Source: Paracoccaceae bacterium
GTDB lineage: Bacteria > Pseudomonadota > Alphaproteobacteria > Rhodobacterales > Rhodobacteraceae
Assembly (NCBI GenBank): GCA_033344815.1
Contig: JAWPMR010000001.1
Span: 2,094,136 to 2,158,135 of the forward strand
Direction of reading: 5' to 3'
Length of the DNA stretch: 64,000 bases
Shown here piece by piece: positions 8,778 through 17,987 of this stretch. The notes beneath the pieces are model-generated. The model made no database searches. It was not told the DNA's origin and worked only from the letters and a program-made list of their open reading frames with translations. The translations under genes and the position numbers were made by a program. Each line of letters opens with the position of its first letter. Position 1 is the stretch's first letter.

Positions 8778-10294
8778 GCGTGCCCCCCCATGTGACTACC
8801 GATCTCTGCAACATCAGCTTTTCCAGTATCCACATCATAGGTAATGCGCCCTTCAGACATGACCAAAACGCGGTCAGTAAGCTCCATGAGCTCGTCGAGA
8901 TCTTCAGACATCAGCAATACGGCTGCGCCGGCATTGCGGGCCTCCATGATCCGCGCCCGAACTTCGCTCACAGCAGAAAAATCGAGTCCAAAGCAGGGGT
9001 TGGAAATGATCAGAAGGTCCACATCCCCGGACAATTCACGCGCCAGCACGGCGCGCTGAACATTCCCCCCAGAGAGCGCATTGATCGGACTGTCAAGTGA
9101 GGTCGTCTTGACCTTGAACCCCGCGACCAGTGCGGCGGCACGCCGGTTCATGTCACGTTTGGACAGCCAGAAACGTTTTCCCGCCCCTTGCACGTCAAAA
9201 CTGCGAAACCCAATATTTTCTGCAACAGACATACGCGGAGCACAGGCGTTGCGCAGCGGTTCCTCAGGCAGAAACCGCACGTTCAATCGCCGGGTTTCAT
9301 CGCGCCCTGCGCCATAAGGCGCCCCTTTGACATGGATCGTGCCTGCCTGACGCGCGCGCTGTCCGGTCAGGATTTCCATCAATTCCATCTGACCATTGCC
9401 CGATATGCCCGCAATGCCAACAATCTGTCCCGCGCACACTTTCAGATCGTCGATTTCGATCTGTTTCAAACCCGATCTGTCGCGCGCTTTGATCCCGCTC
9501 AATTCCAGAACCGGCGCGCCGGTTGTACCTGTTCTGGGCGCGGGTACCGCCAGATTGGCCTGCCCCATCATCAGACTGGCCATGTCTGCATGGCTGAGAT
9601 CCGTGACTTTGCCGCCGCCCACCAACTTGCCGCGCCGCAGGACGGATACTTCATCCGCAAAAGCCGTAACTTCCCGAAATTTATGGGTAATCATAAGCAC
9701 CGAAATCCGCCCCTGTGCGCAGAGCGCCCGCATGTGGCCGAGCACCTCATCTGCCTCATCCGGGGTCAAAACAGAGGTCGGTTCGTCCAGGATCAAAAAC
9801 TTCCGCCCCAGATAAAGCTGTTTGAGAATCTCCAGCTTTTGCTTTTCCCCCGCTGCCAGGGCGCGCACAGGTTGATCCAGCGGCACCTGAAACGGCATCG
9901 TTTTCATGAACGCTGCAAGGGCTGCATGTTCGGCGCGCCAGTCAATGATGCGCGGGGCATCTTCGCGGCTGATCACCAGGTTTTCCGCCGCGCTCAACGA
10001 CGGCACCAGCGTAAAGTGCTGATAGACCATACCAAGCCCGACCGCATGAGCCGCCTTTGGATCACTGATCCGGGCTTCACGCTGATCCACAAGCATCTCG
10101 CCAGAGGTCGCGTGATAAAACCCCATCATGCATTTCACCAGCGTGGATTTACCCGCGCCGTTCTCGCCCAGCAGGGCATGGAAACTACCCGGTTTGATCT
10201 TGATCGAACAGTCATCCAAGGCTGTAAACCCGCCGAATTGCATCGTCATGCCGATCGTTTCGACGCCGATGGCCCCTCGCGTGGTGAGTGTCAT
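8774..10294 (-). CDS. ABC transporter ATP-binding protein with two nucleotide-binding domains (BMP-type importer)
   Basis: 506 residues with tandem ATPase domains. The first has GENGAGKST and [12 protein letters not shown]. The second has a degenerate Walker A (GISGNGQME) and signature [15 protein letters not shown], as in RbsA/MglA/YufO. The C-terminal half keeps [10 protein letters not shown]. This is the expected ATPase for the BMP-type binding protein and two permeases of the same operon. It overlaps the neighbouring hydrolase genes by 4 bases on both sides (ATGA), indicating a tightly coupled operon. Confidence 0.92.
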   Translation of the reverse strand: MTLTTRGAIGVETIGMTMQFGGFTALDDCSIKIKPGSFHALLGENGAGKSTLVKCMMGFYHATSGEMLVDQREARISDPKAAHAVGLGMVYQHFTLVPSLSAAENLVISREDAPRIIDWRAEHAALAAFMKTMPFQVPLDQPVRALAAGEKQKLEILKQLYLGRKFLILDEPTSVLTPDEADEVLGHMRALCAQGRISVLMITHKFREVTAFADEVSVLRRGKLVGGGKVTDLSHADMASLMMGQANLAVPAPRTGTTGAPVLELSGIKARDRSGLKQIEIDDLKVCAGQIVGIAGISGNGQMELMEILTGQRARQAGTIHVKGAPYGAGRDETRRLNVRFLPEEPLRNACAPRMSVAENIGFRSFDVQGAGKRFWLSKRDMNRRAAALVAGFKVKTTSLDSPINALSGGNVQRAVLARELSGDVDLLIISNPCFGLDFSAVSEVRARIMEARNAGAAVLLMSEDLDELMELTDRVLVMSEGRITYDVDTGKADVAEIGSHMGGHA

Positions 10295-10965
10295 GGCAAT
10301 TGGTTCAACACGGTTTCGCTGTCACTGACCGCCCCAAAAACGCCACCCTGCATGGTGACCATCTTGAGTGCGGCGTCATGATTGCCCTGGTCGGTTGCGC
10401 CACAGCAATCCGACAGGACCAGACATTCAAACCCACGGTCATTGGCTTCGCGCATTGTGGTCGATACACACACATCCGTGGTGATACCGGTGAGAATGAT
10501 GTTTTCGATCCCCCGCGTGCGCAGGATCATTTCAAGATCGGTGGCGTAAAAACTGCCCTTGCCCGGTTTATCAATGATCGGTTCGCCCGGTTTCGGCGCG
10601 AGATCCGGGATAATACCCCACCCCGCCTCACCGCGCACAAGGATTTTGCCACAGGGTCCCGGATCCCCGATACCTGCTCCAATCTGTTGACTGCGCCAAC
10701 GCTTGTTTGCGGGCAGATCAGCCAGATCAGCGCGATGCCCTTCTCGCGTGTGAATGATATGGTATCCTTTGCCGCGCATTACGCCCAACAGGCGTTTGAT
10801 CGGCGCAATCGGAGCTTGCGTCATCGACAAGTCATACCCCATTTTGTCCACGTACCCACCGGTTCCACAAAAATCCGTCTGCATGTCGATGATCATCAGA
10901 ACGGTATTTTCAGGGCGCAAGTCACCGTTGTAAGGCCATGCATAGGGCTCGGATTTGATCGTCAT
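10291..10965 (-). CDS. biuH: Biuret amidohydrolase-like cysteine hydrolase
   Basis: 224 residues from the ATG at 10965, which overlaps the formamidase stop (ATGA); a longer frame to 11109 only runs through that gene. Family residues are Asp27 (MIIDMQTDF), Lys133 (IDKPGKGSF) and Cys166 ([15 protein letters not shown]). The N-terminal [28 protein letters not shown] and [15 protein letters not shown] segments match what I recall of rhizobial biuret hydrolase. The reaction is biuret + H2O to allophanate + NH3. Allophanate hydrolase is encoded in the neighbouring operon (21557-23362), which supports the call. RutB-type ureidoacrylate hydrolase is the main alternative. Confidence 0.82.
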   Translation of the reverse strand: MTIKSEPYAWPYNGDLRPENTVLMIIDMQTDFCGTGGYVDKMGYDLSMTQAPIAPIKRLLGVMRGKGYHIIHTREGHRADLADLPANKRWRSQQIGAGIGDPGPCGKILVRGEAGWGIIPDLAPKPGEPIIDKPGKGSFYATDLEMILRTRGIENIILTGITTDVCVSTTMREANDRGFECLVLSDCCGATDQGNHDAALKMVTMQGGVFGAVSDSETVLNQLP

Positions 10966-11978
10966 TCTGCGGCCTCCGCTTTGGGCGTGCCATAGATCCG
11001 CGTGGGTTCGGGAAAGCCAAAATCGGTTCCATCGGTGGTCTTGACCGCGTCCTCCCAGGGCAATTGGTACTGCCCTGCCGCCAGATCCGTCATGTACGTG
11101 TAAGGACAATCCTGCGCGCCACCTTTAACAGCCACATAGCCGCGATGCCCGAATTGGTAGATGTTGTTCTCTACTCCCCAGTTGATCCGCGCCTCGCGCA
11201 CCAGATCGGGGCGGACCTCGGCGGTGATGATCTCGTCCGCGCGACCCGATGTGCCATGGGCAATGATGCTACCATCAAAGTTGCAAAACATCCCTTCGCC
11301 CATGCTGTCAAAGGTCCCATCAGAGCCGCACATGCACACATTGGCCGTCACCATCAGATTGCAGAAGGCGTTGGATTGGTTGGTGAATTTCCAACTGTCG
11401 CGAATAGGAGCAGTATACCCGGCTGTGCGCAACATGATTTCTGCGCCTTTGTAGGCGGCCTCGCGTGCCATTTCTGGGAACATCCCGTCATGACAAATGA
11501 TCAACGACAATTTACACCCGTTGGGCCCGTCAATGACCGGAATACCGCCATCTCCCGGCTCCCAGGGTTCAACCGGCACCCAAGGATGCATTTTGCGGTA
11601 GTAGAGTTTCACATCACCCGTGTTGTCGATGATCAGACCGGTGTTCCAGGGCATGCCACCGGGGTTCGCCTCCATGATCGAAAAACAGCCCCAGATGTCA
11701 TTATCGATACAGGCCTGCTTGAAGGCCGCAACCTCGGGGCCGTCCATGGTGCACATGATCGCCGGGTTGATGTCCATCGACAGCCCGTGCAGCGCATATT
11801 CGGGGAAGACCACCAGATCCATGGTGCCCATGTTGCGCCGGGCCTTGGCTGTCATCTCCACGATCCGGGCGGTTTGGGCAGCCAAATCGTCCGGGGTTTG
11901 CACCACAGGCAGCTTTAACTGAACCAATCCAATTACCACGCCGTTTGGCGATTTGTTCAAGCCTCCAAGTCCATTCAT
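10962..11978 (-). CDS. amiF: Formamidase (nitrilase superfamily)
   Basis: 338 residues, the length of AmiF. The nitrilase-superfamily triad is Glu60 ([10 protein letters not shown]), Lys129 (YYRKMHPW) and Cys162 ([10 protein letters not shown]). The flanking [19 protein letters not shown] and [14 protein letters not shown] blocks are those of formamidase/aliphatic amidase. AmiF converts formamide to formate and ammonia in the cytosol. Its place between transporter permeases and a biuret-type hydrolase suggests recovery of ammonia from small amides, though the true substrate could be a related short amide. It precedes the BiuH-like gene with an ATGA overlap. Confidence 0.9.
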   Translation of the reverse strand: MNGLGGLNKSPNGVVIGLVQLKLPVVQTPDDLAAQTARIVEMTAKARRNMGTMDLVVFPEYALHGLSMDINPAIMCTMDGPEVAAFKQACIDNDIWGCFSIMEANPGGMPWNTGLIIDNTGDVKLYYRKMHPWVPVEPWEPGDGGIPVIDGPNGCKLSLIICHDGMFPEMAREAAYKGAEIMLRTAGYTAPIRDSWKFTNQSNAFCNLMVTANVCMCGSDGTFDSMGEGMFCNFDGSIIAHGTSGRADEIITAEVRPDLVREARINWGVENNIYQFGHRGYVAVKGGAQDCPYTYMTDLAAGQYQLPWEDAVKTTDGTDFGFPEPTRIYGTPKAEAAE

Positions 11979-11990
11979 GTCTGCGTCTCC

Positions 11991-12914
11991 TTATTTGGTT
12001 ATGCTCAACTCACCCGGCGCGCCGGTCATGGCGCGGGTTGGCGAGGAGGTTGCGATCAAAACACCCAGCGTGAGCACGTAGGGTGCTGCGAAAAACAAGT
12101 AGTAGCCCTCGGAAATACCTACCGACTGCAGCGTTGGGCCAAGCGCACCGGCACCGCCAAAGAGCAGCGCTGCGCCAAAGCAGGCAATCGGGTTCCAGCG
12201 GGCAAAGATGACCAAGGCAACTGCCATCAGGCCCTGCCCGGAGGAAATCCCCTCATTCCAGCTCCCTGGGTAATAGAGCGACAGATACGCGCCTCCAACT
12301 CCGGCAAAAGCCCCGCCGACAGCCGTGGCCAGCGCACGGATCAGGTTCGGTCGCAACCCCATCGCGCGGGCGGCATCCGTGCTGTCTCCCACCACACGCA
12401 GGACCAGCCCGATTTTTGTTGCACGCAGCATCCACCAGATCACAAAAGCCAGCACAGCACCGATCAGAAACAGGACATTGACCTGCAGTGCAGCTCTGAT
12501 TTGCGTCACATCCGACCACCAGCCAAAACTGATGGCAGGCAAATCCGGGGCCACGGGTTGCACAAAAGGTTTGCCGAAATAAAAAGCCAACCCCATGCCG
12601 AGGATCATCATTGCAATGCCGACAGCGATATCGTTCACCTTTGGCAACGAACAGATCACCCCATGCAGCAGGCCAAAGATCGCACCGCATAATGCCGCCG
12701 CCGCGACACCAATCCACGGCGATCCGGTAAGATAGGCTAGCGCATAACCGGACATGGCCCCAAACACGAGCGTACCTTCAAGTCCCAGATTGATACGTCC
12801 TGAGCGCTCCGTCAGCACCTCGCCGAGGCTGACAAACAGGAAAGGAGTTGAAACACGGATCGCCCCGCCGATGATCGCCAGCGGGATCACCCAAAGACCC
12901 AGATCACCGTCCAT
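11991..12914 (-). CDS. ABC transporter permease (BMP/nucleoside-type, second permease)
   Basis: 307 residues from the ATG at 12914, preceded by GGAGGG seven bases upstream. A TTG at 12929 would add five residues and lose that ribosome site. It is highly hydrophobic with about eight membrane segments and the family motif GRINLGLEGTLVFGAM. This is the YufQ/RbsC-like branch that works with BMP lipoproteins. It shares one base with the end of the preceding permease gene (TGATG), so the two are coupled. Confidence 0.9.
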   Translation of the reverse strand: MDGDLGLWVIPLAIIGGAIRVSTPFLFVSLGEVLTERSGRINLGLEGTLVFGAMSGYALAYLTGSPWIGVAAAALCGAIFGLLHGVICSLPKVNDIAVGIAMMILGMGLAFYFGKPFVQPVAPDLPAISFGWWSDVTQIRAALQVNVLFLIGAVLAFVIWWMLRATKIGLVLRVVGDSTDAARAMGLRPNLIRALATAVGGAFAGVGGAYLSLYYPGSWNEGISSGQGLMAVALVIFARWNPIACFGAALLFGGAGALGPTLQSVGISEGYYLFFAAPYVLTLGVLIATSSPTRAMTGAPGELSITK

Positions 12915-14023
12915 CAAGCCGCCCTCCAACGTTCCGGCGCAAAGATTTTGAAACGTCCATAGAGAGTTTCGGAAATCAAAATCGACATGAACACAAAGCC
13001 TTGCAACACAAGTATTGTGGCATCCGGCAAGTCCATCCGGCGTTGAACAAGACCCGAAGACGCCTCAAAACCAGCCAGCAGGATGGCGACAGGAATGATC
13101 GCCAGCGGATTGTGTCGCGCCAGGAAAGCAATCAGAATGCCCGTATAGCCATAGCCGCCGGCCAAACTTGCGTTTGCAGATCCATGCACGGCGGCAACCT
13201 CAAAGAAACCGGCCAGCCCTGCGATTGCTCCGCCGAGCGCCGTGAACCCTACCACCAGCCATCCGACGGGCAGGCCCTGGACCTGAGCTGCACGGATATT
13301 TCCACCGGCAATGCGTGCGGCAAAACCCCAAGTGGTTTTTTCCATCAAAACCCACGCGAGCACACAACAGATCACACCAAAAACCAGCCCCCAATGCACA
13401 TCCCACCCGGAGATATTACCAACCCGCAGCGCTTCCTGCAGCGGGGCGGTGGAGGGTTTGTTCAGGCTTGCAGGATCGCGCAACGGGCCTTCGACAAGAT
13501 GGTTCATCAGAGCGATTGCGATATAGGCCATCAGGAGGCTTGAAATCGTTTCGTTTACGCCACGAAAGTGGCGTAGAGCTCCGACCGCGCCAATCCAAAT
13601 TGCACCGACCATCATTGCAATGAACATTATTATCGGCATCGCCAATCCCGCTGGCATGCCACTAAGCGCAACCCCGGTCGCACCTGCCGCTACCCCTCCC
13701 AGAACGATCGCGCCTTCACCGCCAATCACCACCAGCCCTAGGCGCGCGGGCAATGCGACACATAGTGCCGCTAGCAACAGTGGCGCTGCGCGTGAGAGGG
13801 TGTTTTGCCAAGAAAACGCGGTGCCAAAACCACCGCGATACACCAGCGAAAAGAACTCAGACGGGGCCTTGCCCTGAAACAGCAGGAAAATGCTGAAGAC
13901 CGCAAACCCGACCAACAGGGCACCGAACGGAAGGACAATTGCCTCAGCACGCCGCACCCAGGTCGCCAACCCGAGAGGGGTCTGTGACACCGTGTGCGCG
14001 GCGCGTATCGCATTCTGGTCCAT
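12914..14023 (-). CDS. ABC transporter permease (BMP/nucleoside-type, first permease)
   Basis: 369 residues from the ATG at 14023; a TTG at 14059 would overlap the preceding gene and is less likely. The N-terminal cytosolic arm is followed by eight or more membrane segments, with the motif RLGLVVIGGEGAIVLGG typical of YufP-type permeases. It pairs with the next permease and the 506-residue ATPase to form an importer. Known BMP systems take up nucleosides or related N-rich molecules. Co-location with amide and biuret hydrolases suggests an open-chain urea oligomer or similar ligand here. Confidence 0.88.
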   Translation of the reverse strand: MDQNAIRAAHTVSQTPLGLATWVRRAEAIVLPFGALLVGFAVFSIFLLFQGKAPSEFFSLVYRGGFGTAFSWQNTLSRAAPLLLAALCVALPARLGLVVIGGEGAIVLGGVAAGATGVALSGMPAGLAMPIIMFIAMMVGAIWIGAVGALRHFRGVNETISSLLMAYIAIALMNHLVEGPLRDPASLNKPSTAPLQEALRVGNISGWDVHWGLVFGVICCVLAWVLMEKTTWGFAARIAGGNIRAAQVQGLPVGWLVVGFTALGGAIAGLAGFFEVAAVHGSANASLAGGYGYTGILIAFLARHNPLAIIPVAILLAGFEASSGLVQRRMDLPDATILVLQGFVFMSILISETLYGRFKIFAPERWRAA

Positions 14024-14042
14024 TGACCCACCAAACGCCAGA

Positions 14043-15158
14043 TCAGGAAGTTGAGCCAATCACACCTTCGACCAGGTAATCCATGCTTTCCAAAGCGATA
14101 TCATCTTCGGCAAAAGCTGCACCTTCCGCTGCAATGACCTTGCCCGTGTTGTCCAGCAAAGGACCACGGATTGCAGCAAAACCACCTGCCATGATATCGG
14201 CTTTCGTGGACTCAAATTGCGCGCGCGATGCATCAGACACAGAAGGCCCAAGCGGTGACATCTTGATAAAGCCATCCGCCAATCCCCCGCGTACAAAATT
14301 GTCAATTGAGCCGCCTTCCTGCACGGTTTTGACCATGCTCGTGTAGACCCCGGCCCAGTTCCATTCCGCACCGGTGAGATATTTCTCCGGTGCCAGCGGA
14401 GATTGATCGGCATGATAGCCGCACACAAAGCAATCGCGTCCTGCGGCCGTTTCCATCACCACCTTGGGCCCATCCACATGACAGGTGATCACATCACAGC
14501 CCGCATCGGCCAACGCATTCGTGGCTTCAGCCTCTTTGACTGCCAGTGACCATTCGCCGGTGAAAATGACCTGACAGGTGATTTCAGGATCAACCTGCCG
14601 CGCGCCCAACAGGAAGGAATTGATGTTCAACAGCACCTGCGGGATCGGTTTGGCCGCCACAAAACCGATCTTCTTTGTCTTTGTCGCATGACCCGCCGTG
14701 ATCCCGTTCAGATACTGCCCCATGCCGATGTATCCGAAATAAGATCCAACGTTCGTGGGCATCCCTTCACTCCAGAGGCCAGCGGCATGTTGAAAGCGTA
14801 TATCTGGGTATTTCGGCGCAGTTTCAAGCACATGCGGATTGAAATACCCAAACGACGTTGGAAAAAGCAGCTTCGCTTCATCGAAGTTGATCATTGATTC
14901 CATTGATTTTTGGACGTCTATTGTTTCGGCAACGTTTTCCTCTTCGACCACTGTTACGCCCTCCATGGCCTTTACCGCGGCCGCACCTTCGGCATGGGCT
15001 TGGTTGTACCCAAAGTCATCTTTCGGACCGACATAGATAAAACCGACGGTCAGTGGTGCGTGGGATGCGGCATATGTGAGTTTTGGCAGGGCTGCAGTCC
15101 CTACGGCCGCAGCGGTTGCTTTAAGAAAGGTCCGGCGAGGCAAAAATGAAATTGGCAT
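14043..15158 (-). CDS. BMP-family ABC transporter substrate-binding protein, Tat-type signal
   Basis: 371 residues from the ATG at 15158, which follows AAGGAG at ideal spacing; an upstream Met at 15221 lacks this. The N-terminus has a twin-arginine export signal, PRRTFLKATAAAVG, with cleavage near TYAASHA. The mature protein begins LTVGFIYVGPKDDFGYNQAH, the BMP/Med (PnrA-like) signature. It should bind the ligand in the periplasm and pass it to the two following permeases. It is the first gene of the eight-gene nitrogen operon (15158 down to 7781). Confidence 0.9.
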   Translation of the reverse strand: MPISFLPRRTFLKATAAAVGTAALPKLTYAASHAPLTVGFIYVGPKDDFGYNQAHAEGAAAVKAMEGVTVVEEENVAETIDVQKSMESMINFDEAKLLFPTSFGYFNPHVLETAPKYPDIRFQHAAGLWSEGMPTNVGSYFGYIGMGQYLNGITAGHATKTKKIGFVAAKPIPQVLLNINSFLLGARQVDPEITCQVIFTGEWSLAVKEAEATNALADAGCDVITCHVDGPKVVMETAAGRDCFVCGYHADQSPLAPEKYLTGAEWNWAGVYTSMVKTVQEGGSIDNFVRGGLADGFIKMSPLGPSVSDASRAQFESTKADIMAGGFAAIRGPLLDNTGKVIAAEGAAFAEDDIALESMDYLVEGVIGSTS

Positions 15159-15259
15159 AGAAAAGCTCCTTAAACTCCAGAACAGAGCCGGTAGGGCTCG
15201 ATCAGCTATTGCGTTGTCCAAAGAATGTCTGGTTTTAAGCGTTGCTGTCTTCTGCTAAT

Positions 15260-15289
15260 ATCGCAACGTTGTGATGCAAAAAATGCATC
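15260..15289. promoter_or_regulatory. Palindromes in the BMP-operon promoter (candidate LysR sites)
   Basis: Two adjacent palindromes lie 100-130 bp upstream of the BMP binding-protein ATG. One is ATCGCAACGTTGTGAT at 15260-15275 (one mismatched pair). The other is GATGCAAAAAATGCATC at 15273-15289, containing the 13-mer TGCAAAAAATGCA (15275-15287). The 13-mer differs by one base from TGCAAAAATTGCA at 16266-16278, in the other promoter beside the same lysR gene. Confidence 0.5.
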
Positions 15290-15338
15290 GTCTAAGAGTG
15301 CAAGACTGAGAGATCTCTTTGCATATTGGATTGCCTGC

Positions 15339-16241
15339 TTACCTGATCGCCAGCTTTTCAAGCGCAGCAACAAGCTGCTGGCCAAATTTGGCCGAGGCAA
15401 CGGGCAAAGCACGTCCTTTCATCTGACCAAGCAACAATTGACCTGATGGCACGTCACGCTCAGCCAGTGGACGATGCGCGATGGCACCTTGTTTCTGCGG
15501 ATTCAAGCCAATTGGGATCTGAAATCCTACGGCATCTTCTTGCGTGACATGATGACGTATGAGTTCGAAGGATTCCGTTTCCACCGTTGGGGTCAGAGTG
15601 CGTCCGATCCGGGTAGCCCCCAGCTCCAGCAAATGCCGCACCCCATAGGCGCGTGTGGGCAAGACCAGCCTGTGTGTAAGGCAATCCCGCAACCTCAGCA
15701 TTGGTTTTTGCGCAAGCGGCCCATCATGCCGGAAAACGGCGTGAACCGTTTGCGGCAGAGCATGAAGCACATCGAATTCCACGAGGTGCACCGGCTCAAA
15801 GACCAGCGCCAGATCACTGCTGTAGGACGCCAGATCTCGCTCTGCTTGCGCACGATCCCGCACATTCACCGAAAAAGTCACCCCAGGATGTGCTGCGCGG
15901 TAAATCGCAATCTGTTCAGGCAGAAAATAGGGCAGCAGAGCCTGCGAGCAGGCAATCGAGATGTGCCCGCGCCGCTCGCCCGACAAATCAGCAACCTGTG
16001 ACTGGACGCGGGCCAGATCGGTGCGTTGCAAGCGAATATGCTGCATAAGTACTTCACCCGCCGGATTAAGGCGCATGCCACGCGGCAGACGCTCAAAGAT
16101 GGGCCACCCGAATTCTTGCTCGAAATTCTGGATACGGCGATTGAGAGCAGATGCGGTCAGATTTGTGTCCTCCGCGGCCTTGCGAATAGAACCCGCACGC
16201 ACCACGGCCTCAATCAAATCAAACGTCATTAAGTATCTCAT
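15339..16241 (-). CDS. LysR-family transcriptional regulator of the nitrogen island
   Basis: 300 residues. The N-terminal winged helix-turn-helix (residues 8-65) includes GSIRKAAEDTNLTASALNRR, followed by the co-inducer domain starting RGHISIACSQALLPYF. The gene lies between the BMP operon (same strand, downstream) and the peptide-type importer/allophanate operon (divergent), the classic position of a local regulator. The start at 16241 has GAGA eight bases upstream; Met5 at 16229 is an alternative. The effector is unknown, and a urea oligomer or pathway intermediate is the natural guess. Confidence 0.9.
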   Translation of the reverse strand: MRYLMTFDLIEAVVRAGSIRKAAEDTNLTASALNRRIQNFEQEFGWPIFERLPRGMRLNPAGEVLMQHIRLQRTDLARVQSQVADLSGERRGHISIACSQALLPYFLPEQIAIYRAAHPGVTFSVNVRDRAQAERDLASYSSDLALVFEPVHLVEFDVLHALPQTVHAVFRHDGPLAQKPMLRLRDCLTHRLVLPTRAYGVRHLLELGATRIGRTLTPTVETESFELIRHHVTQEDAVGFQIPIGLNPQKQGAIAHRPLAERDVPSGQLLLGQMKGRALPVASAKFGQQLVAALEKLAIR

Positions 16242-16260
16242 AAAATGTCTCTTTTCGCCT

Positions 16261-16283
16261 ATCGCTGCAAAAATTGCAGCGAT
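16261..16283. promoter_or_regulatory. Perfect 10-bp palindrome in the lysR/ABC divergent promoter
   Basis: Arms ATCGCTGCAA (16261-16270) and TTGCAGCGAT (16274-16283) are perfectly complementary around AAA. The site lies 20 bp upstream of the lysR ATG and 95 bp upstream of the divergent binding-protein gene. This is the position expected for an autoregulatory LysR operator. It resembles the palindromes at 15260-15289. Confidence 0.6.
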
Positions 16284-16377
16284 TATGTGCTTTTATAGCA
16301 TTAGAATCGAACACTATTCCATCGCAACCTAAATCCAAACGCGAATCCAATGCGGCGTATCCAACAGCGAGAAAATC

Positions 16378-17985
16378 ATGATGAACACCACTTCCCGAAG
16401 AAACTTCCTTAAAATGAGTGCTGCAGGGGCCTCCATTCTGCCGTTCCTGCGGGCAATGCCTGCTGCTGCGCAGGGCTCTGACACGCTTGTCGTGGTAACT
16501 GGGGCAACCATCAACAGCCTCGATTTGCACCGAACCGGCACCAGTCGGGCATCCTATCAGGTAGGCATAAACTGTTATGATCGGCTTTTGACTTTCGGCA
16601 CAAAAGAAGCGCCGGGCGGTGGGTTGTCCTATGATTACACCGATGTACAGCCGGAGCTCGCCGAAAGCTGGACAGAATCCGAAGATGGGCTGACCCTGAC
16701 GTTCAAACTGAAATCCAATGCAACCTTCTGGGACGGGCGCAAGGTGACAGCGGCCGATGTGAAATGGTCGTTTGATCGTGCAGTCTCGGTTGGCGGCTTC
16801 CCGACTGTACAGATGAAAGCGGGCGGTCTGGAACGCCCTGAGCAATTCATCGCAGAGGATGATGAGACTTTTATCATAAAGCTGGACCGTGCATCCAAGC
16901 TGACCATTCCGGATCTGGCCGTGCCTGTGCCCTATGTCATCAATTCAGTTGAAGCTTTGGCGAACGCCACCGAAGAAGATCCTTGGGCTTTGGACTATCT
17001 GCACCTGACACCAGCTGGATCGGGCGCGTATAAAGTGGCCCGCTGGACGGCAGGAGAGCAGCTTGTCTACGAGCGCAACGACGACTGGGTCGGTGGGCCT
17101 TTGCCAGCCACTAAACGGGTGATCATTCGCGAAGTGCCCAGCCCCGCAACGCGACGCGCGCTGATTGAACGCGGCGATGTGCAAGTGGCATTCGACATTC
17201 CGGACAAAGATGCTGCGGAACTTGCCGAAACACTGGATGTTTTCTCCACGCCGGTCGAGAACTGCATTCACTGTTTGTGCCCGAACTTTGCATTTGAACC
17301 GTTTCAGGATGCCGATGTGCGCAAAGCCATTGCCTATGCAATCCCCTATGAGGACATCTTCAAGGCGGCTGCGTTTGAGCGCGGATTACCCATGTGGGGT
17401 GGCGAGGAAGAGATCAACGACATCGCCTGGCCGCGCAAGACACAGTATTACACCGATCTGGACAAGGCTCGCGAGCACATGGCCAAATCAGGATACGCAA
17501 ATGGGTTTGAAGTGCCGCTATCGATCAGCCTCGATCTGGCGTCATGGATGGAACCCACAGCACTTCTGGTTCAAGAAGCCTTGGGAAAAATCGGAATCAC
17601 AGTGGAGATTGAAAAGATCCCCGGGGCCAACTGGCGCACCGCTGTTCTGGTCGAAAAACGCCTGCCGTTGCACCTTGAGAATTTCGGCGGCTGGCTGAAC
17701 ACGCCAGATTATTATTTCTTCTGGGCTTATCAGGACGGGCATCTGTTCAATTCCTCCAACTACCGTAACGAGGAGATCGAGGAACTTGTAAACGCCACGC
17801 TGCACATGCCAATGGACGATCCGGAATACGCGCCAAAGATCAAACGCATGTTCGAGATCGCGCTGGATGAATTGCCGCGCATTCCGCTTTATCAGCCCGC
17901 CCTCAATGTGGCGACGAATGGAGCAGAAGGATATGAGTTCTGGTTCCATAGACAGTTGGATGTGCGCGTTCTGAAGTCCGTATAA
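16378..17985 (+). CDS. ABC transporter substrate-binding protein, family 5 (peptide/nickel/opine type), Tat signal
   Basis: 535 residues. The N-terminal twin-arginine signal is SRRNFLKMSAAGAS, with cleavage near MPAAAQ. The mature domain has family-5 features: AESWTESEDGLTLTFKLK, FWDGRKVTAADVKWSFDR, and a C-terminal ALDELPRIPLYQP. Such proteins bind peptides, opines or other polar solutes in the periplasm. It heads a six-gene operon ending in allophanate hydrolase and RidA. I therefore infer that its ligand is a nitrogen compound that feeds allophanate rather than a peptide. The start is ATGATG at 16378. Confidence 0.9.
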   Translation: MMNTTSRRNFLKMSAAGASILPFLRAMPAAAQGSDTLVVVTGATINSLDLHRTGTSRASYQVGINCYDRLLTFGTKEAPGGGLSYDYTDVQPELAESWTESEDGLTLTFKLKSNATFWDGRKVTAADVKWSFDRAVSVGGFPTVQMKAGGLERPEQFIAEDDETFIIKLDRASKLTIPDLAVPVPYVINSVEALANATEEDPWALDYLHLTPAGSGAYKVARWTAGEQLVYERNDDWVGGPLPATKRVIIREVPSPATRRALIERGDVQVAFDIPDKDAAELAETLDVFSTPVENCIHCLCPNFAFEPFQDADVRKAIAYAIPYEDIFKAAAFERGLPMWGGEEEINDIAWPRKTQYYTDLDKAREHMAKSGYANGFEVPLSISLDLASWMEPTALLVQEALGKIGITVEIEKIPGANWRTAVLVEKRLPLHLENFGGWLNTPDYYFFWAYQDGHLFNSSNYRNEEIEELVNATLHMPMDDPEYAPKIKRMFEIALDELPRIPLYQPALNVATNGAEGYEFWFHRQLDVRVLKSV

Positions 17986-17987
17986 AG

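Noticed and set aside
9188-10381. A 397-codon plus-strand open frame
   Set aside because: Entirely antisense to the 506-residue ABC ATPase, whose motifs are intact; composition of the plus frame is not protein-like.
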